A stretch of DNA of 64,000 bases, taken from Vibrio sp. PID17_43 (lineage in GTDB: Bacteria; Pseudomonadota; Gammaproteobacteria; Enterobacterales; Vibrionaceae). The translations under genes were made by a program, and so were the position numbers. The stretch is from assembly GCF_002608565.1 (NCBI RefSeq), contig NZ_LIXM01000025.1, positions 1 to 64,000 on the forward strand, given 5' to 3'. The first letter of the stretch is position 1. Each line of letters starts with the position of its first letter. The notes under the pieces are model-generated. The model saw only the letters and a program-made list of their open reading frames with translations. It was not told the DNA's origin and did not search any database. This document shows positions 54,067 through 62,460 of the stretch, piece after piece.

Positions 54067-54747
54067 ATGAAAAACAAAGAACTGCTTGATGACAACACCG
54101 TCCTTGCCTTTAACTCATGGCAGCGCTGGTTCCACATTCATCTGATCCACTTTGTGGTGCTGTTTATCCTAACGGGTTTGCCAATTCTCTCTTCGAGCTT
54201 CTCGTTCTTAGGTGAATTCTACCAATGGGTTTATGGCTTGTTAACAGGTAAAGAAACGACGTATTCGGATGGTATTGTGTTCGCGCAGATGCTACACCGT
54301 GGAATCTCGTTCCTGTTTATGGCGACCATCGTACCATTCGTGATTGTAATGCTTAAAGACATCAAGAACTGGCATGTATTCCCAGAAAAAGATGGCTCAA
54401 TTGCTGAGGGCATCAAGCAATTAAACGTGGCTTACATTGACGGGAAACACGGTAAGTTTGGTAAGTTCAACATGGGTCAAAAGTTAATGGCTTGGACCAT
54501 GATTGCCGCAGTTTCTGCACTCGTGATCAGCGGTGTCATGCTAATGGGCAACTTCCTAGTCGAATGGGCTCGCTTACTGCACGTGGTAGCTTTCGCAGGC
54601 ATGATTGTCGCATTAGTGTTCCACATTCACTTCGCAACCCTGCCAGTGAACCGCAAAGCGTTCTGGGCGATGTTCCGTGATGGTAAGTTACCTATGGAAG
54701 AGGTGAAGAAACACCATCCGCTTTGGTATGAAAAGCTAAAAAAATAG
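54067..54747 (+). CDS. cytochrome b membrane subunit, formate-dehydrogenase-gamma type
   Basis: This 226-residue protein has four membrane segments. Likely haem-binding histidines are in 'WFHIHLIHF', 'MLHRGIS', 'LLHVVAFAG' and 'VFHIHFATLP', as in FdnI-like di-haem cytochromes. It would pass quinol electrons to the eight-cluster protein. Known arr operons usually have an NrfD-type (ArrC) anchor or use CymA instead, so a b-type subunit here is a variation. Co-transcribed, 11 bases after the iron-sulfur gene. Confidence 0.8.
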   Translation: MKNKELLDDNTVLAFNSWQRWFHIHLIHFVVLFILTGLPILSSSFSFLGEFYQWVYGLLTGKETTYSDGIVFAQMLHRGISFLFMATIVPFVIVMLKDIKNWHVFPEKDGSIAEGIKQLNVAYIDGKHGKFGKFNMGQKLMAWTMIAAVSALVISGVMLMGNFLVEWARLLHVVAFAGMIVALVFHIHFATLPVNRKAFWAMFRDGKLPMEEVKKHHPLWYEKLKK

Positions 54748-54762
54748 CGTTAATATGCTAAT

Positions 54763-54788
54763 AAAAGCCCCATCGTTTGGGGCTTTTT
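54763..54788 (+). terminator. rho-independent terminator of the ArrA-like operon
   Basis: Stem AAAAGCCCC/GGGGCTTTT with a 7-base loop, followed by T. Confidence 0.85.
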
Positions 54789-55304
54789 ACTTTATGGGTG
54801 ATAACTCAATCTCAGAGTCATCAGATACCCAGATACTACCTGGCGCTTCTAACGCTAGGGACTCAGCAAGCTTAAGGACACAAGCTACACCCTTTAATCC
54901 CTTTGGAAGGGCTATAAGAGCCAAGATCGAACAAAACTTATTGCCCTCCTAGGTTATCCACGCTGACACGATACGGTCGAAACTTAAAGATCAAAAATGA
55001 GATTTAGGTGCCGGCTTTTCGCCTAGATATATCCCACAAGAAGCACTGAGCGTAAGGTGCATGAGTAGAGAAGCAGTGCTCAATTCCAAGATACGGCAAC
55101 AGCACCTAATCCTTTGGTAAAAAGGGCAGACTTAGTTGGTTTGATGAATAACTTTCTTGATCGTCCCTATTTTAACCTTTATTCACATATGCTTGCGGCT
55201 TATGACTCAGATCAAGTATTGCTAAAGTTAGAAACAAAATTATTGCGGACAAAGACAATCGATCATATCGTTAATCGACGATTAACTATTTGAAGGTGTG
55301 CATT
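54789..55304. other. intergenic region upstream of arsD
   Basis: About 515 bases. One weak 49-residue frame (ATG 55144 to TGA 55293) is the only coding candidate. It lies over the palindrome before arsD, so I do not call it. The rest shows nothing recognisable. Confidence 0.45.
55270..55286. promoter_or_regulatory. palindromic operator candidate before arsD
   Basis: GTTAATCG-A-CGATTAAC is a perfect 8-base inverted repeat, 18 bases upstream of the arsD start. It would suit a dimeric repressor such as ArsD itself or an ArsR. Confidence 0.5.
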
Positions 55305-55667
55305 ATGAAAGAAATTAGAATCTACGATCCATCCATGTGTTGTTCTAGTGGTGTTTGCGGTACGGACCTAGATCAGAATCTTGTTAACTTTTCTGCTGAC
55401 TTTAGTTTCTTACAAGACAATAAAGCCGACATTCAACGTTTCAATCTTGCTCAAGAGCCAATGGCATTTGTAGAAAGCGAAGCCGTCGCTGCTTTCCTTG
55501 AGATTGTGGGAGAGAAAGGACTACCAATTACATTAATTGACGGCAATGTTGCGCTTACGCATCGATACCCAACGCGTGAAGAACTTTTTGCATGGGCTCA
55601 AATTTCAATTCAAGAACCAAAAATCACTAAAATCTCCAGTTGCTGCGCATCAAGCGGATGCTGCTAA
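55305..55667 (+). CDS. arsD: ArsD arsenic metallochaperone
   Basis: The start is ATG 55305 (120 residues). It has all cysteines of the full-length family: Cys12-Cys13 and Cys18 near the N-terminus ('DPSMCCSSGVCG'), the arsenite-delivery triad, and the C-terminal pairs 112-113 and 119-120 ('SSCCASSGCC'). It passes arsenite or antimonite to ArsA and can also act as a weak repressor of its own operon. ArsA follows after 9 bases. Confidence 0.93.
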   Translation: MKEIRIYDPSMCCSSGVCGTDLDQNLVNFSADFSFLQDNKADIQRFNLAQEPMAFVESEAVAAFLEIVGEKGLPITLIDGNVALTHRYPTREELFAWAQISIQEPKITKISSCCASSGCC

Positions 55668-55676
55668 GGAATAGAC

Positions 55677-57425
55677 ATGATCAATTACCTAACTGAAGTA
55701 CCACGTTACCTATTCTTTACTGGTAAAGGTGGCGTGGGTAAAACATCTCACGCATGTGCTTCTGCCCTTGCCCTCGCTGAATCAGGTAAACGAGTCCTAA
55801 TCGTCAGCACAGACCCAGCATCAAACGTTGGTCAAGTGTTTGACACTAAAATTGGTGAAACCATCACCGCAATAAACCATGTTGAAAACTTATTCGGATT
55901 GGAGATTGATCCGCAAGCCGCCGCACAAAATTACCGTGAGCGCATTGTCGGGCCGATTCGAGGCAAACTTCCAGAACCTGTGGTTAAAAGCATCGAAGAG
56001 CAACTGTCTGGTGCATGTACAACTGAAGTCGCAGCATTTGATGAGTTTACAGGACTATTAACAGATGAATCTCTATCGGGTGACTTCGACCATATCGTGT
56101 TTGATACCGCGCCAACGGGCCATACGATTCGCCTGTTGCAATTGCCAGGCGCATGGAACGAATTTCTAGAGCATGGTCAGGGAGATGCATCGTGCTTGGG
56201 CCCGCTAGCTGGCCTTGAAAAGCAACGAATTAAATACGCGAACGCGATTGACGTTCTATCAAACGAAAACAAAACACGCTTGATTTTGGTGGCTCGAGCT
56301 CAGTCGGCAACCTTAAAAGAAGCCGCGAAAACTCACCTTGAGCTTTCGAACCTCGGCTTGAAGGGACAACATTTAGTACTAAATGGCTTGTTCCCTGTAG
56401 AACAAAGCGGTGATGATGAGCTAGCACATGCCATCATTGAGCGCGAACAAAAAGTGATTCAAGATCTACCTGAGTCATTGGCTAAACTACCACTTGCTCA
56501 AGTGCCGCTACTATCAAGTAACGTACTGGGATTAGATAGCCTACGAGCTCTCATTGATACTGAGCGCAAGGCAACTAATACAACCAATACTACGGCCATT
56601 AACGTTGATCAATATGATTCGTTATCGGTGATGATTGAAGAATTGGCGGAGCAAAAACATGGGCTTGTGATGTTGATGGGCAAAGGCGGCGTAGGCAAAA
56701 CCACCATGGCTGCAGCGATTGCCAGTAAGTTAGCTGAAAAAGGCTTTGACGTTCACCTTACGACATCCGATCCTGCAGCGCATTTGCAATATACCCTGAA
56801 CAGTGACGACACCAAGTTTACGGTAAGCAAAATTGACCCTGCAGCCGAGACTGCTCGCTATCGTGACACGATTCTAAACGAAAAAGGCGCATCACTGGAT
56901 GAAGATGGTCGTAAACTGCTCGAGGAAGACTTGCGTTCTCCATGCACTGAAGAAATTGCAGTTTTTCAAGCATTCTCAGAAGTGATCAAACAAGCCGATA
57001 AAAAGTTCGTCATTATGGATACCGCGCCAACAGGCCATACCCTGCTATTGCTTGATGCAACAGGAGCATACCACAAAGAGATGACACGTCAGAACCAAAG
57101 CGTGGAAACCCCCTTGGTTATGCTACAAAACCCAAATCTAACCAAGGTGATCATCACGACACTAGCAGAACCAACACCAGTCCAAGAGGCGTACGATCTT
57201 CAGCAAGATTTGCAACGTGCGAACATTAATCCTTGGGGTTGGATTGTCAACAATTCACTAGTACAAGATGGTATTAAAGCTGAACTTCTTAGAGAGCGAG
57301 CGGCAAGCCAGCAACCGTTGATCGACAAAGTTATCAAAGAATACAGCTCACGTACTGCTGTGGTTGCTATGCAGAAGAAAGAGCCTGTTGGCGTATCTGC
57401 TTTGAATTCACTTTCAGATAGTTAA
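55677..57425 (+). CDS. arsA: ArsA arsenite-stimulated ATPase
   Basis: This 582-residue protein has the usual A1 and A2 halves. Each has a P-loop ('FTGKGGVGKTS' near 15-25 and 'LMGKGGVGKTT' near 334-344) and a 'FDTAPTGHT'/'MDTAPTGHT' switch motif. Metal-site cysteines are in 'SGACTTEV', 'ASCLGPL' and 'RSPCTEEI', matching Cys113, 172 and 422 of the E. coli protein. With ArsD it drives an ArsB pump, but no arsB, arsR or arsC gene is in the window, so its channel must be encoded elsewhere. Confidence 0.93.
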   Translation: MINYLTEVPRYLFFTGKGGVGKTSHACASALALAESGKRVLIVSTDPASNVGQVFDTKIGETITAINHVENLFGLEIDPQAAAQNYRERIVGPIRGKLPEPVVKSIEEQLSGACTTEVAAFDEFTGLLTDESLSGDFDHIVFDTAPTGHTIRLLQLPGAWNEFLEHGQGDASCLGPLAGLEKQRIKYANAIDVLSNENKTRLILVARAQSATLKEAAKTHLELSNLGLKGQHLVLNGLFPVEQSGDDELAHAIIEREQKVIQDLPESLAKLPLAQVPLLSSNVLGLDSLRALIDTERKATNTTNTTAINVDQYDSLSVMIEELAEQKHGLVMLMGKGGVGKTTMAAAIASKLAEKGFDVHLTTSDPAAHLQYTLNSDDTKFTVSKIDPAAETARYRDTILNEKGASLDEDGRKLLEEDLRSPCTEEIAVFQAFSEVIKQADKKFVIMDTAPTGHTLLLLDATGAYHKEMTRQNQSVETPLVMLQNPNLTKVIITTLAEPTPVQEAYDLQQDLQRANINPWGWIVNNSLVQDGIKAELLRERAASQQPLIDKVIKEYSSRTAVVAMQKKEPVGVSALNSLSDS

Positions 57426-57816
57426 ATCGAGTCAGGTTTAGCGATAAATTGCGTGGTTGATTGATTCAGCCACGCTTTCTTGCTCACCATTCTGTCTTGA
57501 ACTAGACGTGACCTCAGTGAAATTTGAGGTATTAAGTTGCTTTCTACTAATATAGAAGAGCGCTGTTGACGCATCATTCTAAATCGGTTTTGTCCAAAAA
57601 CGCGTTATGGGATAATTTTTCGTTATGGATAATTTTTTAGTTACAAAGTGCCAAAAGTGTGAGCTCTAACTTGGATGAGTCAACAAACCTAATCGTTTGA
57701 AATAGAAGAACTGCTCCTTCTCCCGTACTGGAGGGATTGAGCTTTATTAGCTATATGGCTAACATTTACTTTAACTTGAAAAAACATAGCTATATAGCTA
57801 ATGATGGAGTTCGATT
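57426..57816. other. intergenic region, left edge of the integrative element
   Basis: Nearly 400 bases without a gene. They hold a near-direct repeat (TTATGGGATAATTTTT, TTATGGATAATTTTTT near 57606-57644) and the palindromic operators of the HipB-like gene. The element boundary may lie here, but I see no attachment-site duplication. Confidence 0.4.
57747..57803. promoter_or_regulatory. two palindromic operators of the HipB-like regulator
   Basis: TTAGCTATATGGCTAA (about 57748-57763) is a near-palindrome, and TAGCTATATAGCTA (about 57789-57802) is a perfect one. Both lie just before the regulator gene, the second about 15 bases from its start codon. This is the usual autoregulated arrangement. 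Confidence 0.6.
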
Positions 57817-58074
57817 ATGAGCACGCGCTATGAAATCGGCAAGCAAGTGAGGCAGGGAAGAAAAGCAAAGCACTTAACTCAGGTGCAACTTGCCAAAATC
57901 ACGCGCATTAATAAGACAACGATATCTGAAATAGAGAACGGTCGGTTTACAGGGTCGTATGACATTTTTGAGCGATTGCTAGATTCGCTAGGTTTACAGT
58001 TCTCAGTTATACCTAAAACTCATTCCCTTCCTGACTGGGATGAGATTGAGAATATTTTCAAAGAGGATGATTAA
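57817..58074 (+). CDS. HipB-like XRE-family regulator or orphan antitoxin
   Basis: This 85-residue protein is almost entirely an XRE helix-turn-helix (residues about 8-65: 'VRQGRKAKHLTQVQLAKITR', 'ISEIENGRFTGS', 'LLDSLGLQFSVIP'), which is the HipB size and layout. No hipA toxin follows; the next genes are on the other strand. It may regulate the element or be the survivor of a broken toxin-antitoxin pair. Confidence 0.75.
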   Translation: MSTRYEIGKQVRQGRKAKHLTQVQLAKITRINKTTISEIENGRFTGSYDIFERLLDSLGLQFSVIPKTHSLPDWDEIENIFKEDD

Positions 58075-58141
58075 CAGCACTTTCATTCTAGAAAAGATGA
58101 GGTGTACCCTCTACTGATTGTTTAATCACCTCACTTATCAA

Positions 58142-58246
58142 TTACTCTTTTTCCTTTACGACATCCCGAAGCTGCTCTCGCAGCGTCTCAACTTCTTTCT
58201 TCAATTCAGCGACATAAGTTTGAAGCTCTTTTTTTTCTGCATTCAC
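58142..58246 (-). CDS. possible 34-residue coiled-coil peptide
   Basis: A GTG-started frame encodes an uninterrupted heptad-like helix ('ELQTYVAELKKEVETLREQL') ending in TAA. The frame is open further upstream without ATG, so it could be the tail of a longer decayed gene. Its composition resembles the coiled coil of the nearby KfrA-like protein. Confidence 0.3.
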   Translation of the reverse strand: MNAEKKELQTYVAELKKEVETLREQLRDVVKEKE

Positions 58247-58302
58247 AGCATGATCGGTGCGTTTGAGGTTATTGCTTTCTATGCAGGGTCTAGAGGCTAG
58301 TC

Positions 58303-58554
58303 TTAGTGTCTATCGCAATAAGCTTCATTTATAGCGCATAAGTTCGCCATATCCTTCATTAAATCGATTGGAAATTGATGGTCACTAGTTCGATTCAAAG
58401 CTGCTTGCTCAAATGTGTAACGCGGATGAGGGTGATTAGTCGTTTCGAAGTACTGCCATATGGCTTTTGCCCTTTCATATCCAAACGTTCCTTGTGCGGC
58501 CCTTCTAGCTAATCGAATGTGGCGGTTGTAGATTTTGTCGTAAGAATTATCCAT
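58303..58554 (-). CDS. small hypothetical protein of the mobile element
   Basis: This is 83 residues, His/Arg/Tyr-rich ('YNRHIRLARRAAQGTFGYER'), without known motifs. It lies downstream of the KfrA-like gene on the same strand. A DNA-binding or accessory role is possible but not shown. Confidence 0.45.
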   Translation of the reverse strand: MDNSYDKIYNRHIRLARRAAQGTFGYERAKAIWQYFETTNHPHPRYTFEQAALNRTSDHQFPIDLMKDMANLCAINEAYCDRH

Positions 58555-58588
58555 ATTTGGGGTCCTTCAGTTTAATTTGGAGTTTTAG

Positions 58589-58651
58589 TTAAAACGGCGT
58601 TTCTTCATCGTCAATTTCTGCCGAGTTATCCAGTTGAGGCTCAATATCCTA
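58589..58651 (-). other. in-frame extension after an amber stop encoding an SSB-like acidic tail
   Basis: The KfrA-like frame ends in TAG (58651-58649) but stays open for 19 more codons to TAA. That extension reads DIEPQLDNSAEIDDEETPF. The final D-D-E-E-T-P-F matches the acidic, Phe-terminated C-terminal peptide by which single-stranded DNA-binding proteins recruit RecQ, PriA and other partners. It is either a read-through extension, a nonsense-mutated end of the upstream gene or a leftover of an ssb gene. Confidence 0.5.
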
Positions 58652-59230
58652 CATCGTAAATAAAGATTTCATGAGTTCTTGTTTTTCCGCCTTTAAATCA
58701 GCGATGCTAACTGCTTGTATTTCTGCTTCTTTTAGTGCCGCAGCAAGCTGACTTCTCAATTCATGATTATCCTGTTCGATCTCATGCATTTTCTCTTGAA
58801 CAGTAACGTTCTGGCTCTCAAGTGATTCAATGGTGGTCATTGCATCTGCCATTTCGAGTTCAATAAGCTTTTCACGCTCAGATATAGCATCAAAAGACAC
58901 TTTAATTTTCTTATCAGCAACGTCTGTTGCCATATCATTAGCCCGCTCTATCGTTGCCATTAGCTGCTTTGAAAAAGACGCTACGAGGCAATTATGCAAC
59001 TCCTTGAGCTCTTCAGGAATCACTTGGGTGGTATGCGATTCTGGTAACTGTTGAGATTGCAGATACTGATTCCAAATCTTCATCAATCTATTCGCATCAC
59101 CTTTATTACCAACGGCTTTTCTTAGTGAAAAGCCAGTGATACGTTGCTGACGTTCTGTAAGTTTCTGACCCGCTTGAATTATTTCATCGTCTGACACCGC
59201 TGGTGTGCGCCCTAGTTTTTGATTGCTCAT
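58649..59230 (-). CDS. KfrA-like DNA-binding coiled-coil protein
   Basis: The start is ATG 59230 (193 residues). The N-terminal domain (about 1-70: 'DDEIIQAGQKLTERQQRITG', 'LRKAVGNKGDANRLMKIWNQY') matches the plasmid KfrA DNA-binding domain (KfrA_N). The remainder is a long coiled coil (about 115-190). Such proteins bind operators and support plasmid or element segregation. The gene is followed by the SSB-like in-frame tail after an amber codon. It lies close downstream of the relaxase gene. Confidence 0.7.
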   Translation of the reverse strand: MSNQKLGRTPAVSDDEIIQAGQKLTERQQRITGFSLRKAVGNKGDANRLMKIWNQYLQSQQLPESHTTQVIPEELKELHNCLVASFSKQLMATIERANDMATDVADKKIKVSFDAISEREKLIELEMADAMTTIESLESQNVTVQEKMHEIEQDNHELRSQLAAALKEAEIQAVSIADLKAEKQELMKSLFTM

Positions 59231-59299
59231 TTGCCACCCCACTTATCGCTAAAGAAAGAAAAGAAAGAAAAGAAAGTAATGGGCTTAGAATGTTCTGAA

Positions 59300-60880
59300 C
59301 TAGTCATAAGTCACCTCATTATTAGAATCATCAAGGTTTGTGCTTTCAATCGCGTCAATAACACTCTGAATGATGGGCTTGATATCTAAGTCCATTTCAT
59401 TGTCCAGTCGCTGTGTTAATTGGTTGAAGTAGTCATTCGCTTTTTGCTGTTGACCCCTTTGCTGGTATTGGACTGCTATGTAGGCCTGACGAATGATAGC
59501 TGTGAGCTCATCTCTCAAGTTACCGGAAATCTTTTCAGCGATATTCCTGAGCCGAATCGCCTCAAAACGCAACTCTCTGTTGCTTCGTTTGAGTTGCTCG
59601 AGTTCTTCTTGTTGCTGAGATTTTTGCCATTCGAAAATGGATTCGTTTTCTGTCATTTCAGACGTGAGTTGTTCTCTCTGAGACACAAGCCGCACTATCT
59701 TATTTTCCTCATCAGTTGCGGTTTGCTCTAACAGAAGCCGTTCTTTTTTCAGCTCTTCAACTAGTCTTGACTCATAGTTATAATCGCGACCTGATTTCGC
59801 CAAAGGTGCTTGTCTAGCCATTTGTTTGTACTCGAGTGTCTCACGCTCTTCTTCGCTGCTTACTTCTGCATGTAAGCCTTTGGGGTTTAGAAAATGGTGA
59901 TTAATATGTTCGTAAAACATCCGTTGCAAGCGCTCACCGTGAATCGCTGACTGCTCTCGAGTCAAAGTGCAATTTTCAGGCAATAACTCCTCAAGGTCTT
60001 CCAACTTTTCTGATTCTTCGAATTTCCCTTGCTTCTCGAGCTCTTTTTTTTGTTCAATGAGCGACCGGTTTTTGCTATCAATGAATTGATTCACGACCTC
60101 TATTTGTGTTTTTAACAAGTCCCAATTTCCAAAGACTGACTCTTGTCCAGACAAAAAATAGTGGCAGTGTGCTCCCGTCAACTCGTTCTTTAGCCTTTCA
60201 TCAACATGAACCACTAGAGCGTGAATGGGGTAATTGGGGAAAAAGTGCTTTAGACAGCCCTTTGTATACTCAAGCCACTCTTCTGGCGTAATGATGTTGT
60301 CATCCACCTTCCAGCGGTGTGGTATTTTAAAAATCCCTTCTTGCAGGTAAGTTGAATTGACATTCGGCTTTGCGTTTACGAGTTGGTTATGTAGCCGCGC
60401 AAACTTTCTTACTGTTTTCATTTTTTGTTGATGCCGAGCCATAGGCGGAGTGAGGCTCTCTAAATGACTAATCGGCGTCTCTGGTACTTTTTCGTTGTGC
60501 CCCTGGAGATAAATCTTCTCTAAGAGATAAGCCGCATGCTCATTGCCACTTTTCTGTTCAGTGTCACACATCTTTTTTACTTTATGGCGTAGTTGACGGC
60601 GCTGGTCTTTCAATCTACTTTCATTTTTAAGTTTGGCACTAGGGATGATGCCATCGAAAATAGTCTGCCGCTCTTCTAGCGAGTAGTCGTCCAGATGCTT
60701 AGTCATGCCATTAGCCCAAATTAAATTGCCACTAGACAAAGACTCGTCCCACTCGAGCTTTTTGCTATTGTCTTTGTGGAGTATTCTGAGTGAGTGGCGC
60801 AACGTTTTAAGCAATTTTGCGGTTCCTGCGCGAGTCGTGTTGATGTTGAAATGACGATAAAATAATCGGATGGTTTTCAT
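59300..60880 (-). CDS. MobV/Pre-like relaxase
   Basis: This 526-residue protein starts at ATG 60880 with AAAGGAGG upstream. The N-terminal 250 residues hold the family signature: a H-x-D-E motif ('VVHVDERL') and, about ten residues on, a H-x-H pair ('GAHCHYFLSG'), which together bind the metal. The HUH-like order is that of MobV/Pre enzymes (H-x-D-E...H-x-H). The catalytic nucleophile (Asn, His or Tyr depending on subgroup) is not certain. The C-terminal half (about 270-500) is a long charged coiled coil. It would nick at an oriT, probably in the 200 bases before the gene, allowing mobilisation by a helper conjugative system. Confidence 0.65.
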   Translation of the reverse strand: MKTIRLFYRHFNINTTRAGTAKLLKTLRHSLRILHKDNSKKLEWDESLSSGNLIWANGMTKHLDDYSLEERQTIFDGIIPSAKLKNESRLKDQRRQLRHKVKKMCDTEQKSGNEHAAYLLEKIYLQGHNEKVPETPISHLESLTPPMARHQQKMKTVRKFARLHNQLVNAKPNVNSTYLQEGIFKIPHRWKVDDNIITPEEWLEYTKGCLKHFFPNYPIHALVVHVDERLKNELTGAHCHYFLSGQESVFGNWDLLKTQIEVVNQFIDSKNRSLIEQKKELEKQGKFEESEKLEDLEELLPENCTLTREQSAIHGERLQRMFYEHINHHFLNPKGLHAEVSSEEERETLEYKQMARQAPLAKSGRDYNYESRLVEELKKERLLLEQTATDEENKIVRLVSQREQLTSEMTENESIFEWQKSQQQEELEQLKRSNRELRFEAIRLRNIAEKISGNLRDELTAIIRQAYIAVQYQQRGQQQKANDYFNQLTQRLDNEMDLDIKPIIQSVIDAIESTNLDDSNNEVTYD

Positions 60881-61080
60881 GCCATACCTCCTTTGTGGGT
60901 ATGGGCCATTCTCAGGGTCAAGGGAGTTCCCTTGCCAACCGCTCTCGTTTCATCTTTTGCGGAGCAGAAAGTGAAACGATGGCTTAGTTGGTTAACTGTC
61001 CGGTTTTGGTTTCGCCAAGTGTTTTTTTGGCGGCACACTACGAGAGAGTGGATACAATTGGAATTGTATTGACGCATACG
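60881..61080. promoter_or_regulatory. oriT-like leader region of the relaxase gene
   Basis: Three inverted repeats lie within 120 bases of noncoding DNA: CAAGGGA-GT-TCCCTTG (60919-60934), TCGTTTCA/TGAAACGA (60945-60952 and 60972-60979) and CGCCAA/TTGGCG (61013-61018 and 61027-61032). Such a group immediately upstream of a relaxase gene is where MobV-type oriT sites usually occur. The nick site cannot be assigned by eye. Confidence 0.45.
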
Positions 61081-62220
61081 CTACGAGTCCCCTGTTAACA
61101 TTGAATTAACGAGTGCTGTGAGCGCAGGCTTTTTCTTACACATAGAAAGCACTTCAAGCATTTTTGCCATGTCTTCTGCATCAATAGAGCCTGAGTGTAG
61201 ATTCGATTCTTTATTCGAATTGATAGCGATTCCTTCAATCGACGAGTTGTCATTGCCAGAGCCAAACACATCATCGAAACCGCGACTCAACACAGCTGCA
61301 TTATCAGAGGCGTCTTCTTGTACCCACTTGGCATAATGCTTACGCATAGTTTCAACACTTTTGTGCCCCATCTGACGTGCAACATAGTTAGCGTTTAAGC
61401 CCTGAGTGAGCGCTTGACTTGCGTATGTGTGCCTAAGTTGCCCTGGGCCACGATGCGGAATATCTAAAATACGTAAAGCCGGTGTTAGAAAGGATTTCGC
61501 AAATTGACTACCGTCGCTAAAGGAACGATTGGTTTTTGAGTTAAAGAAAACAAACGAGACTGACTCTTTTCGCTTGGTTTTATTGTCGATTTGCAGCACA
61601 TCAATGGTTCTGGGCTTCAATTTACTCGTGCGTTGATATAACGATTTAAGTATCGATAACGCATGTTCGTTTAACTCTACACTTCTAACTGAGCCGGGAG
61701 TTTTGGGGACGCGATAGTTGCCTTTGAACACTGCACGTTTCACTTGCAGTTTCTTATTAGTAAAATCGATAGAATCCCAATCTACAGCAAGCAATTCGGA
61801 AATTCTCAGTCCTGTTTGCGTTCCGGTTGCAACAAGTGCCCTGCCAATAAAACAGAGGGGGTCATAGTGAAATATCTTACTTATTTCGTCTTTAGTGAAG
61901 GGATGGCACTCAGTTAGTGTTGTTTTCAAGTTTTCGATGTTGAGCATCGGATTGCGATGAATGGCGTCGTTCTCTATCGCTGCGCTGAATACTTCCCTTA
62001 GCACAGTTAGGTGCTCATTAATCGTTTTGTTAGTCCAGATCTTGTGCTGAGTTTTTAACCAACGTCGAATATCTGCTTTCTTTATGTTTTTAATTTTTTT
62101 GCTGCCAAAAGCACGATTCAGGTTATTGACGCGCGATGTTGTTGAACGAATCGTCGTTGGTGCATGTGTAAACTGAATGTCTTCTAAATACTCTTTTGAA
62201 TATTCCTTAAATGTATTCAT
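61081..62220 (-). CDS. tyrosine recombinase / integrase
   Basis: I choose ATG 62220 (379 residues) over the upstream in-frame ATG. A core-binding SAM-like domain (about 1-95) precedes the catalytic domain. Catalytic residues are visible: Arg in 'GLRISELLAVDW', the 'QLRHTYASQA' box with Arg-His, 'MGHKSVETMRKHYAKW' with His and the nucleophile Tyr. The first His of the usual H-x-x-R is a Gly, which some island integrases share. It probably integrates this element into the chromosome. A C-terminal tail of about 80 residues is unusual and hydrophilic. Confidence 0.85.
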   Translation of the reverse strand: MNTFKEYSKEYLEDIQFTHAPTTIRSTTSRVNNLNRAFGSKKIKNIKKADIRRWLKTQHKIWTNKTINEHLTVLREVFSAAIENDAIHRNPMLNIENLKTTLTECHPFTKDEISKIFHYDPLCFIGRALVATGTQTGLRISELLAVDWDSIDFTNKKLQVKRAVFKGNYRVPKTPGSVRSVELNEHALSILKSLYQRTSKLKPRTIDVLQIDNKTKRKESVSFVFFNSKTNRSFSDGSQFAKSFLTPALRILDIPHRGPGQLRHTYASQALTQGLNANYVARQMGHKSVETMRKHYAKWVQEDASDNAAVLSRGFDDVFGSGNDNSSIEGIAINSNKESNLHSGSIDAEDMAKMLEVLSMCKKKPALTALVNSMLTGDS

Positions 62221-62420
62221 AACTGAACCCCATATCCGAAACCTGTGCATAAAACAGGCTTGTTATTTGGGTTTATCATATCAACGAGGATTACAGCGTC
62301 AAATATAAGTACTCATATATCAATGGCTTATAATTAGTGGCTGCTAATAATTTCTGAGTAAGGGCCTGTTTTTTATAGAAAACAAAAATCACAAAAAAAG
62401 CGGAATTTTTTTAATTTTTT

Positions 62421-62446
62421 TAAGAGGGTCGGTGTTGACCCTCTTA
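62421..62446. repeat. inverted repeat between the two recombinase units
   Basis: TAAGAGGGTC and GACCCTCTTA pair around GGTGTT, next to long T and A runs (62395-62420). On the minus strand it follows the unidentified 62461-63156 gene; it lacks a T-run on that strand, so it is not a classic terminator and could be a recombinase or regulatory site. Confidence 0.4.
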
Positions 62447-62460
62447 TGGAGGGGGAGGGA

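Noticed and set aside
55144-55293. 49-residue frame just before arsD
   Set aside because: It lacks a ribosome-binding site and overlaps the perfect palindrome and promoter region of arsD.
60877-61077. 66-residue minus-strand frame before the relaxase gene
   Set aside because: It has low-complexity composition, no motif and no good start, and it runs over the inverted repeats of the oriT-like leader, so I treat the stretch as noncoding.
62421-62446. hairpin as a rho-independent terminator
   Set aside because: The T-run precedes the stem on the plus strand and becomes an A-run after it on the minus strand, so neither strand has a stem followed by T.
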